Source: Galeopsis tetrahit
Taxonomy: Eukaryota > Streptophyta > Magnoliopsida > Lamiales > Lamiaceae
Direction: 5' to 3'
NCBI GenBank assembly: GCA_963675135.1
Contig: OY776120.1
Coordinates: 26,440,001-26,504,000, forward strand
DNA: 64,000 bases
Shown: piece after piece, positions 44,002-54,424 of the stretch
Position numbering within the stretch: position 1 is the stretch's first letter
How the letters are laid out: each line of letters begins with the position of its first letter
Notes under the pieces: generated by a model
Told to the model about the DNA's origin: nothing
The model's database searches: none
Seen by the model: only the letters and a program-made list of their open reading frames with translations
Position numbers and translations under genes: made by a program

Positions 44002-45759
44002 TGACTTGGATCGAATTTTTGCACTTTTTACAACTATACGATCCCCACAAGCGTATGGGTTCTTTATAGTTGAGTAAGTATACGACCTAGTAGTTATCGT
44101 CCAAGGACTTAATTGAGTGAGAATGAGCCCCTAAAGTTACAAGTTATCATGCTATTGTAGTAACTAAATGATTATGTTTGGATTTTCGGGAATAAGCACA
44201 AAAAATATTAAACTAAATTAACTAAAGTGATGAGAACTAGTGATAAGAAATAACAAGCTATCTAACTTTCGATTGAAAGTGCAAGAGAAGTGTATTGCCT
44301 CGGGTGTTTCCGTTTTGTGAGCAATTAAGTGAACTAGTGAACCAATTACATGATTTTACGACAAATTTGGGTCAATCTAAAGGCTATCACATAAGTGTGC
44401 AAACCCCCTCGAAAGGCATAGGTAAACATCGTGCATTGATTAGCAATTATAGGATCTAACCAAATACCATAAGCCCCTAAGATAGTGTTTCATAAGCACT
44501 TTCAACACGGTTACTAATGCTTATGAAACGCCCTCTCACCAAACTCCTAGACGACCTCTACTCGTTTAGTGTCTAAGGTTGTCGGTCTAGCCATTAACAC
44601 CCCTCTCGGGTGAGCTAATTACTAATTAACTTATATTCAATTGATCAAAGCTCACACTCACACTCCCAATCATGCTACCCAACTCTCATTGCAATAAACA
44701 TAATCAAACATGCTTGCTAATAGGGTTGATCAACCAAATGAATCAATCAAAGTACAACTCTAGAAACATAAAAACCCAAATTATAAGCTAATCATGCAAT
44801 TAATTCACAATTACACTAAATTCTCATCAAAACATCCACACCCAAGGCAATTGAGGATTAGCCCATGGTTCTAGAAGAGAATCCCATGGCTACAACAACA
44901 AATAACATCAAACTCATAATAAAATAACAAGAGATTGAAGAAATTAAGAAAATACCAAATTGAATTGCAAAATAGAGTAATATCACCTTGATCATGCGAA
45001 TTTAGCTACAAAACGATGTAATAGACGATGCCCGATGATAATTGTAGCTTGATTTGAAGCAAAAACTAATATTCTATCTAATCTATTGAAGAAATTAAAC
45101 TAAAAATGAAGAACACCTACAACTATGTGTTTGTGTGTGAGAAAATGTTTGGTAAAGGAGTAAGACTCCTTTCTAAAACTCAAATTGGAGCTATTTATAG
45201 TTGGGGTAGAAGTCTTGGACGAAATTTGCACTTAGGTCCCTCGAAAATGGAGAAAATAGCCTAAAACCCCCGAAATTGATGTCACCCGGCCGGGTGGCTC
45301 CCACCCGGGCATGCCACCCGGCCAAAATACGAACCAACTTAATATATGGCCTTGCCCGGGTTGAAACCACCCGGCCGGGTGGGTTTCACCCGGGCCAAAT
45401 ACGAAAGGCCTTAAAATCTGCCCTTGCCCGGGTGGTTTTGACCCGCCCGGGTCGATTCTACCCGGGCATGCCTTTTCGTCTCTTCATATCTCGAGCTTCT
45501 GACCTCCGATTGACTCGATTCTTTTTTTCATTCCACTCATTTTTTCGAGACGAATCCAACGGTGCACTCCTCTTTATGATCCAGTAAATTATGGTTGGTT
45601 TGTTGCTCCAAATTCCCTCGTATTTCCTACAAAATCGACAAAACACAACCTTTCTCTCATTTCGGCTTAAAAAATCATATTCAATGCATAATTCAATGAA
45701 ATCCACATCAAAACATGCTTCACATGTGCTCCTAAAACGTGTAAATTCCACCCGAATCA
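44002..45759 (-). repeat. 5' LTR of the Ty3 element
   Basis: On the + strand TGACTTGGATCG to CACCCGAATCA. The minus-strand TATA box is at 45191-45200, with the CCCGG palindrome cluster at 45284-45472, about 80-270 bp upstream of it, where LTR enhancers normally lie. Confidence 0.9.
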
Positions 45760-46983
45760 GGCAACTACTATGAGTGAGCTCAAACCTCAATGTTTTGATG
45801 CTGCCAAAAAGGGGGAAAGGGAAAGAGCAAGGGCCAAAGGTGCCTTGATAATTGGTGGTTCAGACAAGGGCAAGGACAAGGCTGCTGAAGACAAGGGAAA
45901 GAAGCAAGCAGTGCTGAATTTGGAAGAACTTGATGAAGAAGAACAATTGGCCATAGCATTGAAGAATTCAATGGCATCAGCACAAGAAGAAAGAGCAAGG
46001 CTTCAGCAGAGGCCAGGAGGAGAAGTCTCAGGACTAGACAAGTCCACTGATGGAATTCAGACAAGAGGCCAAATCAAAAAGGCTAAAGGAAACAAAAGGA
46101 AAGCTGAAACTTTTACAGACTTTCCTAACAGTCTTGATTTACCACTTGAATTCAGGATTGAAGAAGAAGAGCCTAACTCCAAAAAGGCCAAGAATTCTGA
46201 AAAGGTCAAAATTGCTGAAGTGACCAAAACTGCTGAGAAAGCCAAGTCTTCTGAGACTGACAAGTCTACTGAGACTAAATCCACTGAAGGTCCCAAAGAA
46301 GCTGAAAATATTGAAAAGTTGTATGAAGAAGGCTTTGGACCTCAACCAGTGAAGAAGACAACAGTGCTGATAAATGATCCATCAAAGCTGTTTCAAGAAG
46401 GTTATGGCAAAGATCCTGAAACACAGCAGAAATTGGCTATGATGAGAGCCCAAGAAAGGATGGACTTAATGGAAGAAGCAAACAGAGCAAGAGAAGGGCT
46501 GACTTTCAGAAGCCTAGAAGAAGGAGAGCAACCTACAACAAGATGAAGCCACAGCTGCTGATTCCAATGGACACCAAATATCCTCACTTGGATAAATGGG
46601 TACCTAAACAGCTGAATGATTCTTGGGAAGATGCAAAGAGGGAATTTGTCTATGACTACTATGTCATTGACAGGTGGAATGGAAGGGATGTCAACTTCAC
46701 CTTCACTAGTTAATGATTGAATTTTACAGGGATTTGTATCAACAATTGCTTGCAGCTGCTGATATTGCAAGAATTTAACTCACTGCCCCTAAACCAATCA
46801 TCTACATGCCTCCCAAGAAGGAAGGCTTCATTGATCAATCCAAAATCTTTCACTAGTTCTTTGAGATCCTGAAATTGAACAAGATGGTACTAGGACCAAA
46901 GGGCACAAATCAAGAGGCCATGGAATTGAAGAAGAGAGTATGGGAACAATATGGGATGGTGCCACCTCCTGAAGATAGACTCT

Positions 46984-47417
46984 GAATTGGCTAAGTCCTC
47001 TTGACCTTTATGTGCTGAAATGGATAAATGCTTATCTTGGTTGCTGACTTGTTGATATGATCATCTATGCTGAAAGTTGCTCAAGTCTGTGATATGTGAA
47101 GTTTGCTCTGATGATTTTTGCTCTGATAATACTTTTAATTTATGCTCTGATGTAATGTTTCATGCTCTGATATGTTTGTTCAACTATCAACATGCTTGTA
47201 ATGATCTTTAATTGAATGATAGTTGAACACATTTTGAATCAAGAAATAACATTACATAATTCTTACTTGTCTGACTTATCAACCTATATGCAATAAAAAC
47301 AGAAAATACACTAACACATTTTCTTTCAGGGAACTTGACCTCAGTCATCTTCACTAAAGAAAAATGTAATAAGTGTAGTCAAGTCACCTTTGCATAGATT
47401 GTATAGGTTTTGGCATC
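46984..47417 (+). other. 3' untranslated region of element G
   Basis: Contains several repeats of the word TGCTCTGAT (about 47105-47170). No ORF. Confidence 0.5.
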
Positions 47418-47434
47418 ATCAAAAAGGGGGAAAT
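47418..47434 (+). promoter_or_regulatory. Polypurine tract of element G
   Basis: ATCAAAAAGGGGGAAAT directly before the LTR start at 47435. Identical core to A and I. Confidence 0.85.
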
Positions 47435-49096
47435 TGTTGGGAATAAAATGAGTTTTGATTATGATACCAAAACCCCCTTAAGACATGCCAAGTAGAGAAG
47501 CTGATATGTTAGGCAACTCTTAGATCAATAGATGCACTAAGTGAGGGGGAACTCATGTTTAGAAGCTTATATAGAATAAGACCCCTCAAGGCTCAGTTTT
47601 GGATTGACCCCAAGTCTGCTGAAGGACAAGTATGCTGATCAAAGTCAACTCAGTATAGAATAACCTTTCTAAAGATCAACTAAGTGGAATAGATCATCAA
47701 GATCAGGTCTACTGAAATGAATGTCAAGTTCAGAAGAGTTGTCCAGCAAGATTGTCTCAGCACAATTGAACCAGATCAAAAATTTTGAAGTTTAAGGCCA
47801 ACTATGCTGATGAGGTCAAGTCCATTTATCTAATGCCATGAATGCTCAAAGAACTACTCCAAGAAGTCATGGAAAGGGAAAGAGCCAAGTCATCTGAAGA
47901 GCATGCCAACACTGCTGATAAGCAGAATCTGCTGAAGTTGATAAGCAGAATTGTCCTAGTGATAAGGAATGTTGTCCTTATCTCAGGATCATTGATAAGA
48001 AGAGATGTCCATGTTTGACCAAGAGAATCTTAAAGTCAGACATTGGGAAAAGTGCTGCAGAGTCAAGACAAAGTTGTTACAGCCGTTTATTTCCCAAATT
48101 AAGGACATGTCACTATCAAGAATCTGTCTTCCAGCTTGAAGAGTTCAAGGAAGACATTTATAGACATTTGAGACTGCCTCTCCAACGGACAAATCCTTAA
48201 ATTTGTCTATAAATACAGAAGTGTGAAGACCATTTGAAAGCATCCAACATCCATTATCTATCCAACTATCCTACAAAGCTCAAGTGCTTTCAAGCTTTCA
48301 AAGAGACTATCTTAGTCTTCAAACACTTCATCCTAAGCTGAACTTCATTGTATATTCATACAAAGCTTAGAGAGATATCTTATCCTTATACACTGAACTT
48401 CATTGTAAAGGATATCTCATTAGTTGGAACCAAACTTCAACCCTCATACCTTTCAAGTGAGAAAGTTAGAAGGTTGTAGTAGTAGAAGTGGAAGGAGCTG
48501 ACTGTTGAGAGAAGAACAGTTCAGTTCTGAGTAGAGAAAGGGTACTAGGACTCTTGACATCCTAGGGATCAAGGCACCAAGGAGTGGTGTGGTTGATCAA
48601 GTGCACCTTGGCACTATAAAACAAGTTAATTCCAAGAGAGAAGGAATTATCCTGTTAAATCAGGGAAAGTGGATGTAGGAGCTTGAGTCTCTGAACCACT
48701 ATAAACTCTTGTGTTGATTTACTTTCAAGCATTAACATTCATTCAACACTGCACACAAACTGAACTTTCAAAGACATATTCACAAGACTGTGCAAAACAG
48801 ATTTGGACAAGTTCCCTAAATTGGATAAACTGTTAAGGAGATTTCAGAATTAAAAAGAAGTTTAAACTAAAGGGCCAACCACTAATTCCGCATATATAAC
48901 TCCCTTAGATAGTTATTCAACTAAGTACTCAATAGTACTTAGTAGTTTGATTATCTATAAAGAGTTAATCATATCAGCAGAGTTGTCCAAGACAACCTTG
49001 CTGAAGTCTGGTTTGATCAAAGTTTGAAAAGATTTGCATACAAGTGTATTCCCCCCCCCCCCATACACTTGTTATATACTCCTTTCAGGACCAACA
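47435..49096 (+). repeat. 3' LTR of element G (1662 bp)
   Basis: Starts TGTTGGGAATAAAATGAG and ends AGGACCAACA. TATAAATA is at 48208-48215. A hairpin with a C12 loop is at 49041-49071. It is closely related to the intronic LTR at 24752-26889. No intact primer-binding site follows. Confidence 0.8.
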
Positions 49097-49772
49097 ATAG
49101 ATCCTAAGTCTGCTGATAGTTCTGAAAAGGTCAATAAAGTACTATTCTGTGATAAATATGGAAGGAAACTAAAGAGGTCTCATTTATTCAAATCTTCAAT
49201 GTTTATTTGGGTACCTCTTACCACTAACCCCCAAGGACCCCAATAAAGAAAGGGTACCTAAATTATTAAGATCACTACTTGCAGGGTCGATTGGACTTAT
49301 ACAAGAAAGGTGGTTCAGTTGGAGAAACTTGGTACATAGACAGTGGGTGCTCTCACCACATGACTGGTACCAGGGCTCTTCTTTCTGACTACCATGAGCA
49401 AGAAGGACCCAAGGTGATCTTTGGAGATAGTTTCATGGCAATCACAAAAGGATTTGGATACATCAAGAATGGAGATGTAGAGATTCAAGATGTCTCATAT
49501 GTAGAAGATTTGAAATATAATCTGTTATCAGTCTCTCAATTTTGTGACAGGGGCTATAAAGTCTACTTCAAAAGCACCAAATGTGAAATCTCTAATAAAA
49601 GAACTCACACTATTCTACTGGTTGGTGTAAGACAATGCAGTGTCTACATTGTGAACTGGAATAGTTGTCCTAGGGATGCTTGCCTTCTTTCTAAGAGTCC
49701 TAAAGAAATCAGTTGGCTATGGCACAGACGCCTATGCCATATGAACTTTAAGATAATTAATAAGATAGCAAG

Positions 49773-50524
49773 TGTTATACCCAGTCAAAGAAGTCAATCT
49801 TTGACAATTCAATCCTAATCACCAGCTTACGTGGCGAGGACTAGTCAACAAAGTCAAGCGACGACTAGTCAACAAAGTCAAGCGACGACCAGTCAACAAG
49901 AAGAAAATGTAATATAATTATTGTATTTAAGATATTTGAGTGCTCGCCCAAATATGTTGGCGAGCACATTCTAGTGAACTGCTCGCCCAAAGATGTTGGC
50001 GAGCAGGTATACGTTTGAGAGAAGTGCTGAAGTTTTGGGAGATGACACAAGACGTGGTGACCAGTTGCTCCGGCGACCACGGCGGCGAGTGACGAGCTGG
50101 TTTCCCAGTGGCTCGGCATCTCGCCGAGGACGACCACCAGAGGCGGTTTAGCATTAAATGCGCCGTCCCATCACCTTTTCGGACAGAAGACAGGTCCAGT
50201 AAGGTCTTGCCACGTGTAAAGTGCGGGCAGACCCCAAAAACCACTATATAATGCCTAAAAGGCTCTTTGTAACACACAAGTTCTCCATTCCACACAATCA
50301 CCTAAACTTAAGCAATATACTCTCCCTAAGCTCTCAAGCTTTTAGCTTCTCCAAGAAGCTACATCTTTGTTCTTCATCTTTCTTGTTCATTTCGTCGTTT
50401 TATCTTAGTTTAATCTTCATAACGATCCGTATAAACACGTAATAACCCCCAATCATAATACATGTTTGTATCGTACTAACAAATAGTCCACATCCGAATC
50501 AACCCATTAAAAGTGCATACAACA
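49773..50524 (+). repeat. Solo LTR of an unassigned retrotransposon (752 bp)
   Basis: TGTTATACCC to GCATACAACA, with a perfect 5-bp target duplication GCAAG (49768-49772 and 50525-50529). A TATATAA promoter motif is at 50245-50251. Two 24-bp tandem units plus a partial third (GACTAGTCAACAAAGTCAAG) lie at 49839-49900, and two related hairpins at 49940-49967 and 49979-50006. No internal retroelement sequence. The lineage is not recognised. Confidence 0.88.
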
Positions 50525-51513
50525 GCAAGAAACTACCTTGTTGAAGGTATCCCTAATGAAATCTATTTCAAGTCACAAGTGTGTGATGCATGCCAGAAAG
50601 GTAAACAGGTAAAGGTTTCCTTTAAGTCAATTCCAGTTCTTTCTACTTGCAGAGTCTGAGAACTCTTGCACATGGATCTTCATGGTCCTATAAAACCTCC
50701 TACACTAAATGGTAGAAGGTACACTTTAGTTGTGGTAGATGATTATTCGAAGTTCACTTGGGTAATCTTCTTACACAAAAAGAGTGATACACAAATCCAA
50801 CTACCAGAACTATTGAAGAGGTTGCAAGTAGAAAAGGGTCAGTCCATTGTCAAGATAAGAAGTGGCAAGGGGACTGAGTTTATAAACTGTTACATTAAAG
50901 AATATTGTTCTGAGGCTGGAATTCAGCATTTGACAAGTGCAGCTCGAACACCCCAACAAAATGGAGTTGCTGAGAGGAGAAACAGAACACTAAAGGAAGC
51001 ATGCAGAACAATGCTGGCAGAGTACAACACACCATAGAAGTTCTGGGCTGAGGCCATTAACGCTGCCTGCCACACTCAGAACAGAAGTGCTCTAAACAAG
51101 GTACATGGTAAAACACCATATGAGGTATGGAAAGGTAGAAAACCCAGAGTTTCATATTTTCATATCTTTGGTTGTAAGTGTTTTATTCATAACAATGGAA
51201 AGAGTAAATTAAATGCTTTTGATGCTAAAGCAGATGAGGGGATATTTTTAGGATACTCCTCTACTAGCAAGGCATTTAGGGTATTTAATTACTCTACTCT
51301 ATGTGTGGAAGAAACACCCCATGTTGTCTTTGATGAAGTTGTACAGGACTCTGCTGACCATCAGCTCAGTAAGACAGTTGATGATCTGAAAATTCAAACT
51401 GACAAAGATGAAAGTGAGACTGAAGTCTATGAATCTGTGCAAGCCTACAATCCATTTCTGAACATCCTAAACAAAGATGATGATGTAGAAAAGGTAAAAG
51501 ACAAAGGTAAAAC

Positions 51514-51656
51514 CAGTGTTTTCATAACCGAACCGGTGATCAAACCGGACAGGCCACCGGTTCACGGTCCAACCGGTTGGATCGGTTGGACCGCCGGTTC
51601 AACCGATAAAATATTTTTTATGTAATTTTTTCAATATTATCTATGTGTCATTAAAA

Positions 51657-51687
<31 letters not shown>

Positions 51688-52387
51688 TAGTTAATTATAA
51701 ATGTATTTCTAGCCCAATATATGGGCCCAAATGTTTAAATATTATTCTAGATTATTGGACTGATTTAATAATTAATACTACGGCCCAATCAAATTAATTT
51801 TTTTTAAACTAGCCCATTAGATAACCTAAATTTCACTACTACTATTCATTACTACTCAGCAGTCGGTCATATTTCTCATTTTCTCAAATCTGCCGCACGA
51901 AGTTCAATATTCAGCATTCAATCAATTTGAATGAGTACACATATCCAAAATCTGTATCTTCTTATGCGTGGTGGTGGCTAATCGTTAGGGCGGCGAGCCG
52001 GCGGCACAAACTCGTCTACGAAGGCGGCAACAGTTGCAGGCTTGCAGCGGCGGAAGCTCGAGTGTGTTGACCGGCGTTCGTCGTCGACTAGGCGGCGATT
52101 TGTCCGCCTAAACGCCGCCCAACTCCATAGTCGGTTTCCTGTGTCGATTTGCATTTATCGCAGTGGTCGATCGTTTCTGCTGAGAGCATTCAAATTTATT
52201 TTAATATTTTAAAAGAAAAAAACAGCAACCGGTCTGACCAGATTTTAACCGATTTGTCGGTTTTCACCGGTTTTTGACCGGTTTTGACCGGTCGAACCTG
52301 AAAAACAGGTTTTGGGGGGTTTTTTGACCGGATCCGTGACCGGTTCGCGGTTGAACCGGTCGGTCCGGTCCGGTTTTGAAAACATTG
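51514..52387. mobile_element. hAT-type MITE with ACCGG repeats (874 bp)
   Basis: Perfect 8-bp target duplication GGTAAAAC (51506-51513 and 52388-52395). Termini CAGTGTTTTCATAACCGAAC and, inverted, CAATGTTTTCAAAACCGGAC. Both ends are full of ACCGGT, CCGGTT and GACCGG. The middle has an (AT)n run (about 51665-51690) and a GC-rich block at about 51960-52170. No transposase. Confidence 0.88.
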
Positions 52388-53957
52388 GGTAAAACTTCTA
52401 GACCAATTGATATGCCTGAATTGGTTGATTGTTCACCTGTGAATAAATCTGCTGATATTGATGTTGATGATACTGATATGCATGATTTAGATGATGAAAG
52501 CATTCCTGTTAAGACTAGAAAAACATGGAAATCAGCTCACACTACTGATCTGATTATTGGTGAGTCTGGTAAAGGTGTTAAAACCAGAAGACAACTGTTT
52601 CATTCTAAGGCAGAACCTAGTAATTCTTTGTTTTGCTGGTGTTGCTTTTTATCTTCTATTGAGCCCAAGACTGTGAAAGAGGCTTTGGCTGATAGTAATT
52701 GGATTATTGCTATGCAAGATGAATTAAATCAGTTTACTAGAAATGATGTATGGGAACTTGTAGAGAGACCTGTTGATCACAATGTGGTAGGTACTAAGTG
52801 GATTTTCAAAAATAAGAAAGATGAGAATGATCTTATTGTTAGAAATAAGGCTATATTAGTTGCACATGGCTACTCTCAAGCTGAGGGTATTGATTATGAT
52901 GAAACTTTTGCCCCTGTAGCTAGACTAGTAGCTATAAGATTGTTTCTTGCTTATGCTGCTTATATGAAATTCACTGTGTATCAAATGGATGTGAAAAGTG
53001 CATTCTTAAATGGTATACTTGCTGAAGAAGTTTATGTAGAACAACCTCCTGGTTTTGAGGTAAATGGTAACCAAGTATACAGGTTGAAGAAAGCACTATA
53101 TGGTCTAAAGCAAGCCCCAAGAGCCTGGTATGACACACTTTCTCTATTTTTAATTGAAAATGGTTTTACTAAGGGCAAAGTAGATCGTACTTTGTTCAGA
53201 AGACAAGAAGGTACTAACATTTCACTTGTCCAAATTTATGTTGATGACATAATATTTGGATCTCCCAACAAAAGCATGAGTGAAAGTTTTTCAAGGCTCA
53301 TGCAAAGTAAGTTTAAAATGTCAATGATGCGTGAAATGACTTACTTTCTTGGTCTTCAAGTAAAACAATCATCTGAAGGTATCTTTATCAATCAAGCAAA
53401 ATATACAAGAAATCTGTTAGATAAATTTGGTATCAAGACCTGTAAAACAGTTGGAGTGCCTATGCTACCTACATACAAAATGGTTCCAGATGAACGAGGT
53501 AAGTGTGCTGACCAATCCTATTATCGAGCTTTAATTGGTTCCTTACTCTATTTGACTGCTAGTAGGCCAGATATTGCATTTGCAGTATGTGTATGTGCTA
53601 GATTTCAGGCCAACCCCAAAGAAAGTCATGTGGAAACTGCTAAAAGGATATTAAAATATCTAAAGGGTACCATTAATCGAGGTTTGTGGTATTCTGCAGA
53701 TGATGATTTATCCCTAAGTGGTTATTCAGATTCTGACTTTGGTGGTTGCAGGATAAATAGGAAATCAACTTCTGGTTCATGCTAATTCTTAGGTTCTAAG
53801 CTCATATCATGGTTTTCCAAGAAACAAACTAGTGTGGCAACATCTACCACTGAAGCAGAATATATGGCTGCAGGAAGTTGTTGTAGTCAGCTTCTTTAGC
53901 TAATGCAACAACTTAGAGACTACAATATTGTGGAATCTAATGTACCTATATTCTGTG

Positions 53958-54179
53958 GGTAAAGTCTAGTATGCACTCGAGTGCATGTTGTGCACCCTAG
54001 TCCACGTGCACTTTTCAGTTTACTGACTTACACTTTTGGTAAATGGTGTTGCACTTTTCAATTATTACTAAAAATATTATTATACAATTTAATAATTGAA
54101 AAGTGCAACACCATTTACCAAAAAGTGCAACATGGACTAGGGTGCACAACATGCACTCGAGTCCATAGCAGACCAACCT
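53958..54179. mobile_element. Mutator-type MITE (222 bp)
   Basis: Perfect 9-bp target duplication TATTCTGTG (53949-53957 and 54180-54188), the length typical of Mutator-like elements. The arms form a long imperfect hairpin: both contain CTCGAGTGCATGTTGTGCAC, AGTCCA and TTGCACTTTT around an AT-rich loop. Non-coding. A half copy of the same family is at 17770-17829. Confidence 0.85.
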
Positions 54180-54424
54180 TATTCTGTGACAGCAATAGTG
54201 CAATTGCCATCACACAAAATCCGGTTTTACATACTAGATGCAAGCATGTAGATGTTAGGCATCATTTTATTAGGGATCATGTTGAAAAGAAAAACATTAG
54301 GATGGAAAAGATCCATACTGATATTCAGAGAGCTGACATTTTCACAAAACCTTTGGCTGAAACTAGAATCAGAGAGCTTTGCATAAGTTTAGGATTGATA
54401 GATATGTATACTGCTTGTGTATAG

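Larger units (their letters stand above)
38899..45759 (-). mobile_element. Non-autonomous Athila/Tat-type Ty3 element (6861 bp)
   Basis: Complete insertion with a perfect 5-bp target duplication GGCAA (38894-38898 and 45760-45764). LTRs are 1747 bp (38899-40645) and 1758 bp (44002-45759), differing at roughly 20-25 places plus one small indel by eye, so the element is fairly young. Orientation follows from the primer-binding site at 43984-44001 and the purine tract next to 38899-40645. The 3.4-kb interior codes only for a gag N-terminus and a protease-like region. RT, RNase H and integrase are absent, so movement would need proteins from a relative. Confidence 0.88.
36796..46983 (+). pseudogene. 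SIRE env-like gene of element G, interrupted by a Ty3 element
   Basis: The pieces are 36796-37206; 37143-38408, ending at TAG; the same frame continuing 38409-38898; the Ty3 insertion; 45765-46546; and frameshifted remains to 46983. Frame is kept exactly across the insertion once one GGCAA copy is removed (38898 to 45765). The TAG at 38406-38408 stands in ACATAGGAAGCA and probably replaced CAG. The product was a Ser/Pro/Glu-rich protein with coiled-coil-like stretches (about 38427-38890). Its C-terminal part holds the motif FDAAKKGERE and a block LDKWVPKQLNDSWEDAKREF (about 46590-46650). N-terminus missing. No known enzymatic domain. Confidence 0.7.
36790..49096 (+). mobile_element. SIRE-type element G, 5'-truncated (env-like gene and 3' LTR), with nested Ty3 element
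   Basis: Only the env-like gene, a 3' untranslated stretch, a polypurine tract and one LTR remain. The left junction near 36790 is inside the env-like gene, so LTR, gag and pol were lost by truncation. A Ty3 element (38899-45759) sits inside the env-like gene. The right end of the LTR (49096) abuts the gag end of element H with no primer-binding site, so this LTR is not the 5' LTR of H in its present form. Confidence 0.75.
49097..54424 (+). pseudogene. Gag-pol of element H with three insertions and several nonsense codons
   Basis: The gag C-terminus (FIWVPLTTNPQGPQ) ends at 49246. Protease has WYIDSGCSHHMTG (about 49330-49370). A pre-integrase block (WLWHRRLCHMNF) is cut by the solo LTR. Integrase follows with LLHMDLHGP and TPQQNGVAERRN; the second catalytic Asp is Gly (IRSGKGTEF). 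RT has IYVDDIIFGS near 53240 and TASRPDIAFAV. RNase H has SGYSDSDFGGC and FCDSNSAIAIT, split by the MITE. Stops: TGA 50657, TAG 51035, TAA 53783 (in place of the CAA seen in A) and TAG 53897 (in place of the TGG seen in A). Apart from a shift between gag and protease, the pol frame remains in register across all three insertions. Confidence 0.8.

Noticed and set aside
49839..49900. Spaced repeats as a possible CRISPR-like array
   Set aside because: Only two and a half adjacent tandem units with no unique spacers, inside a plant solo LTR.
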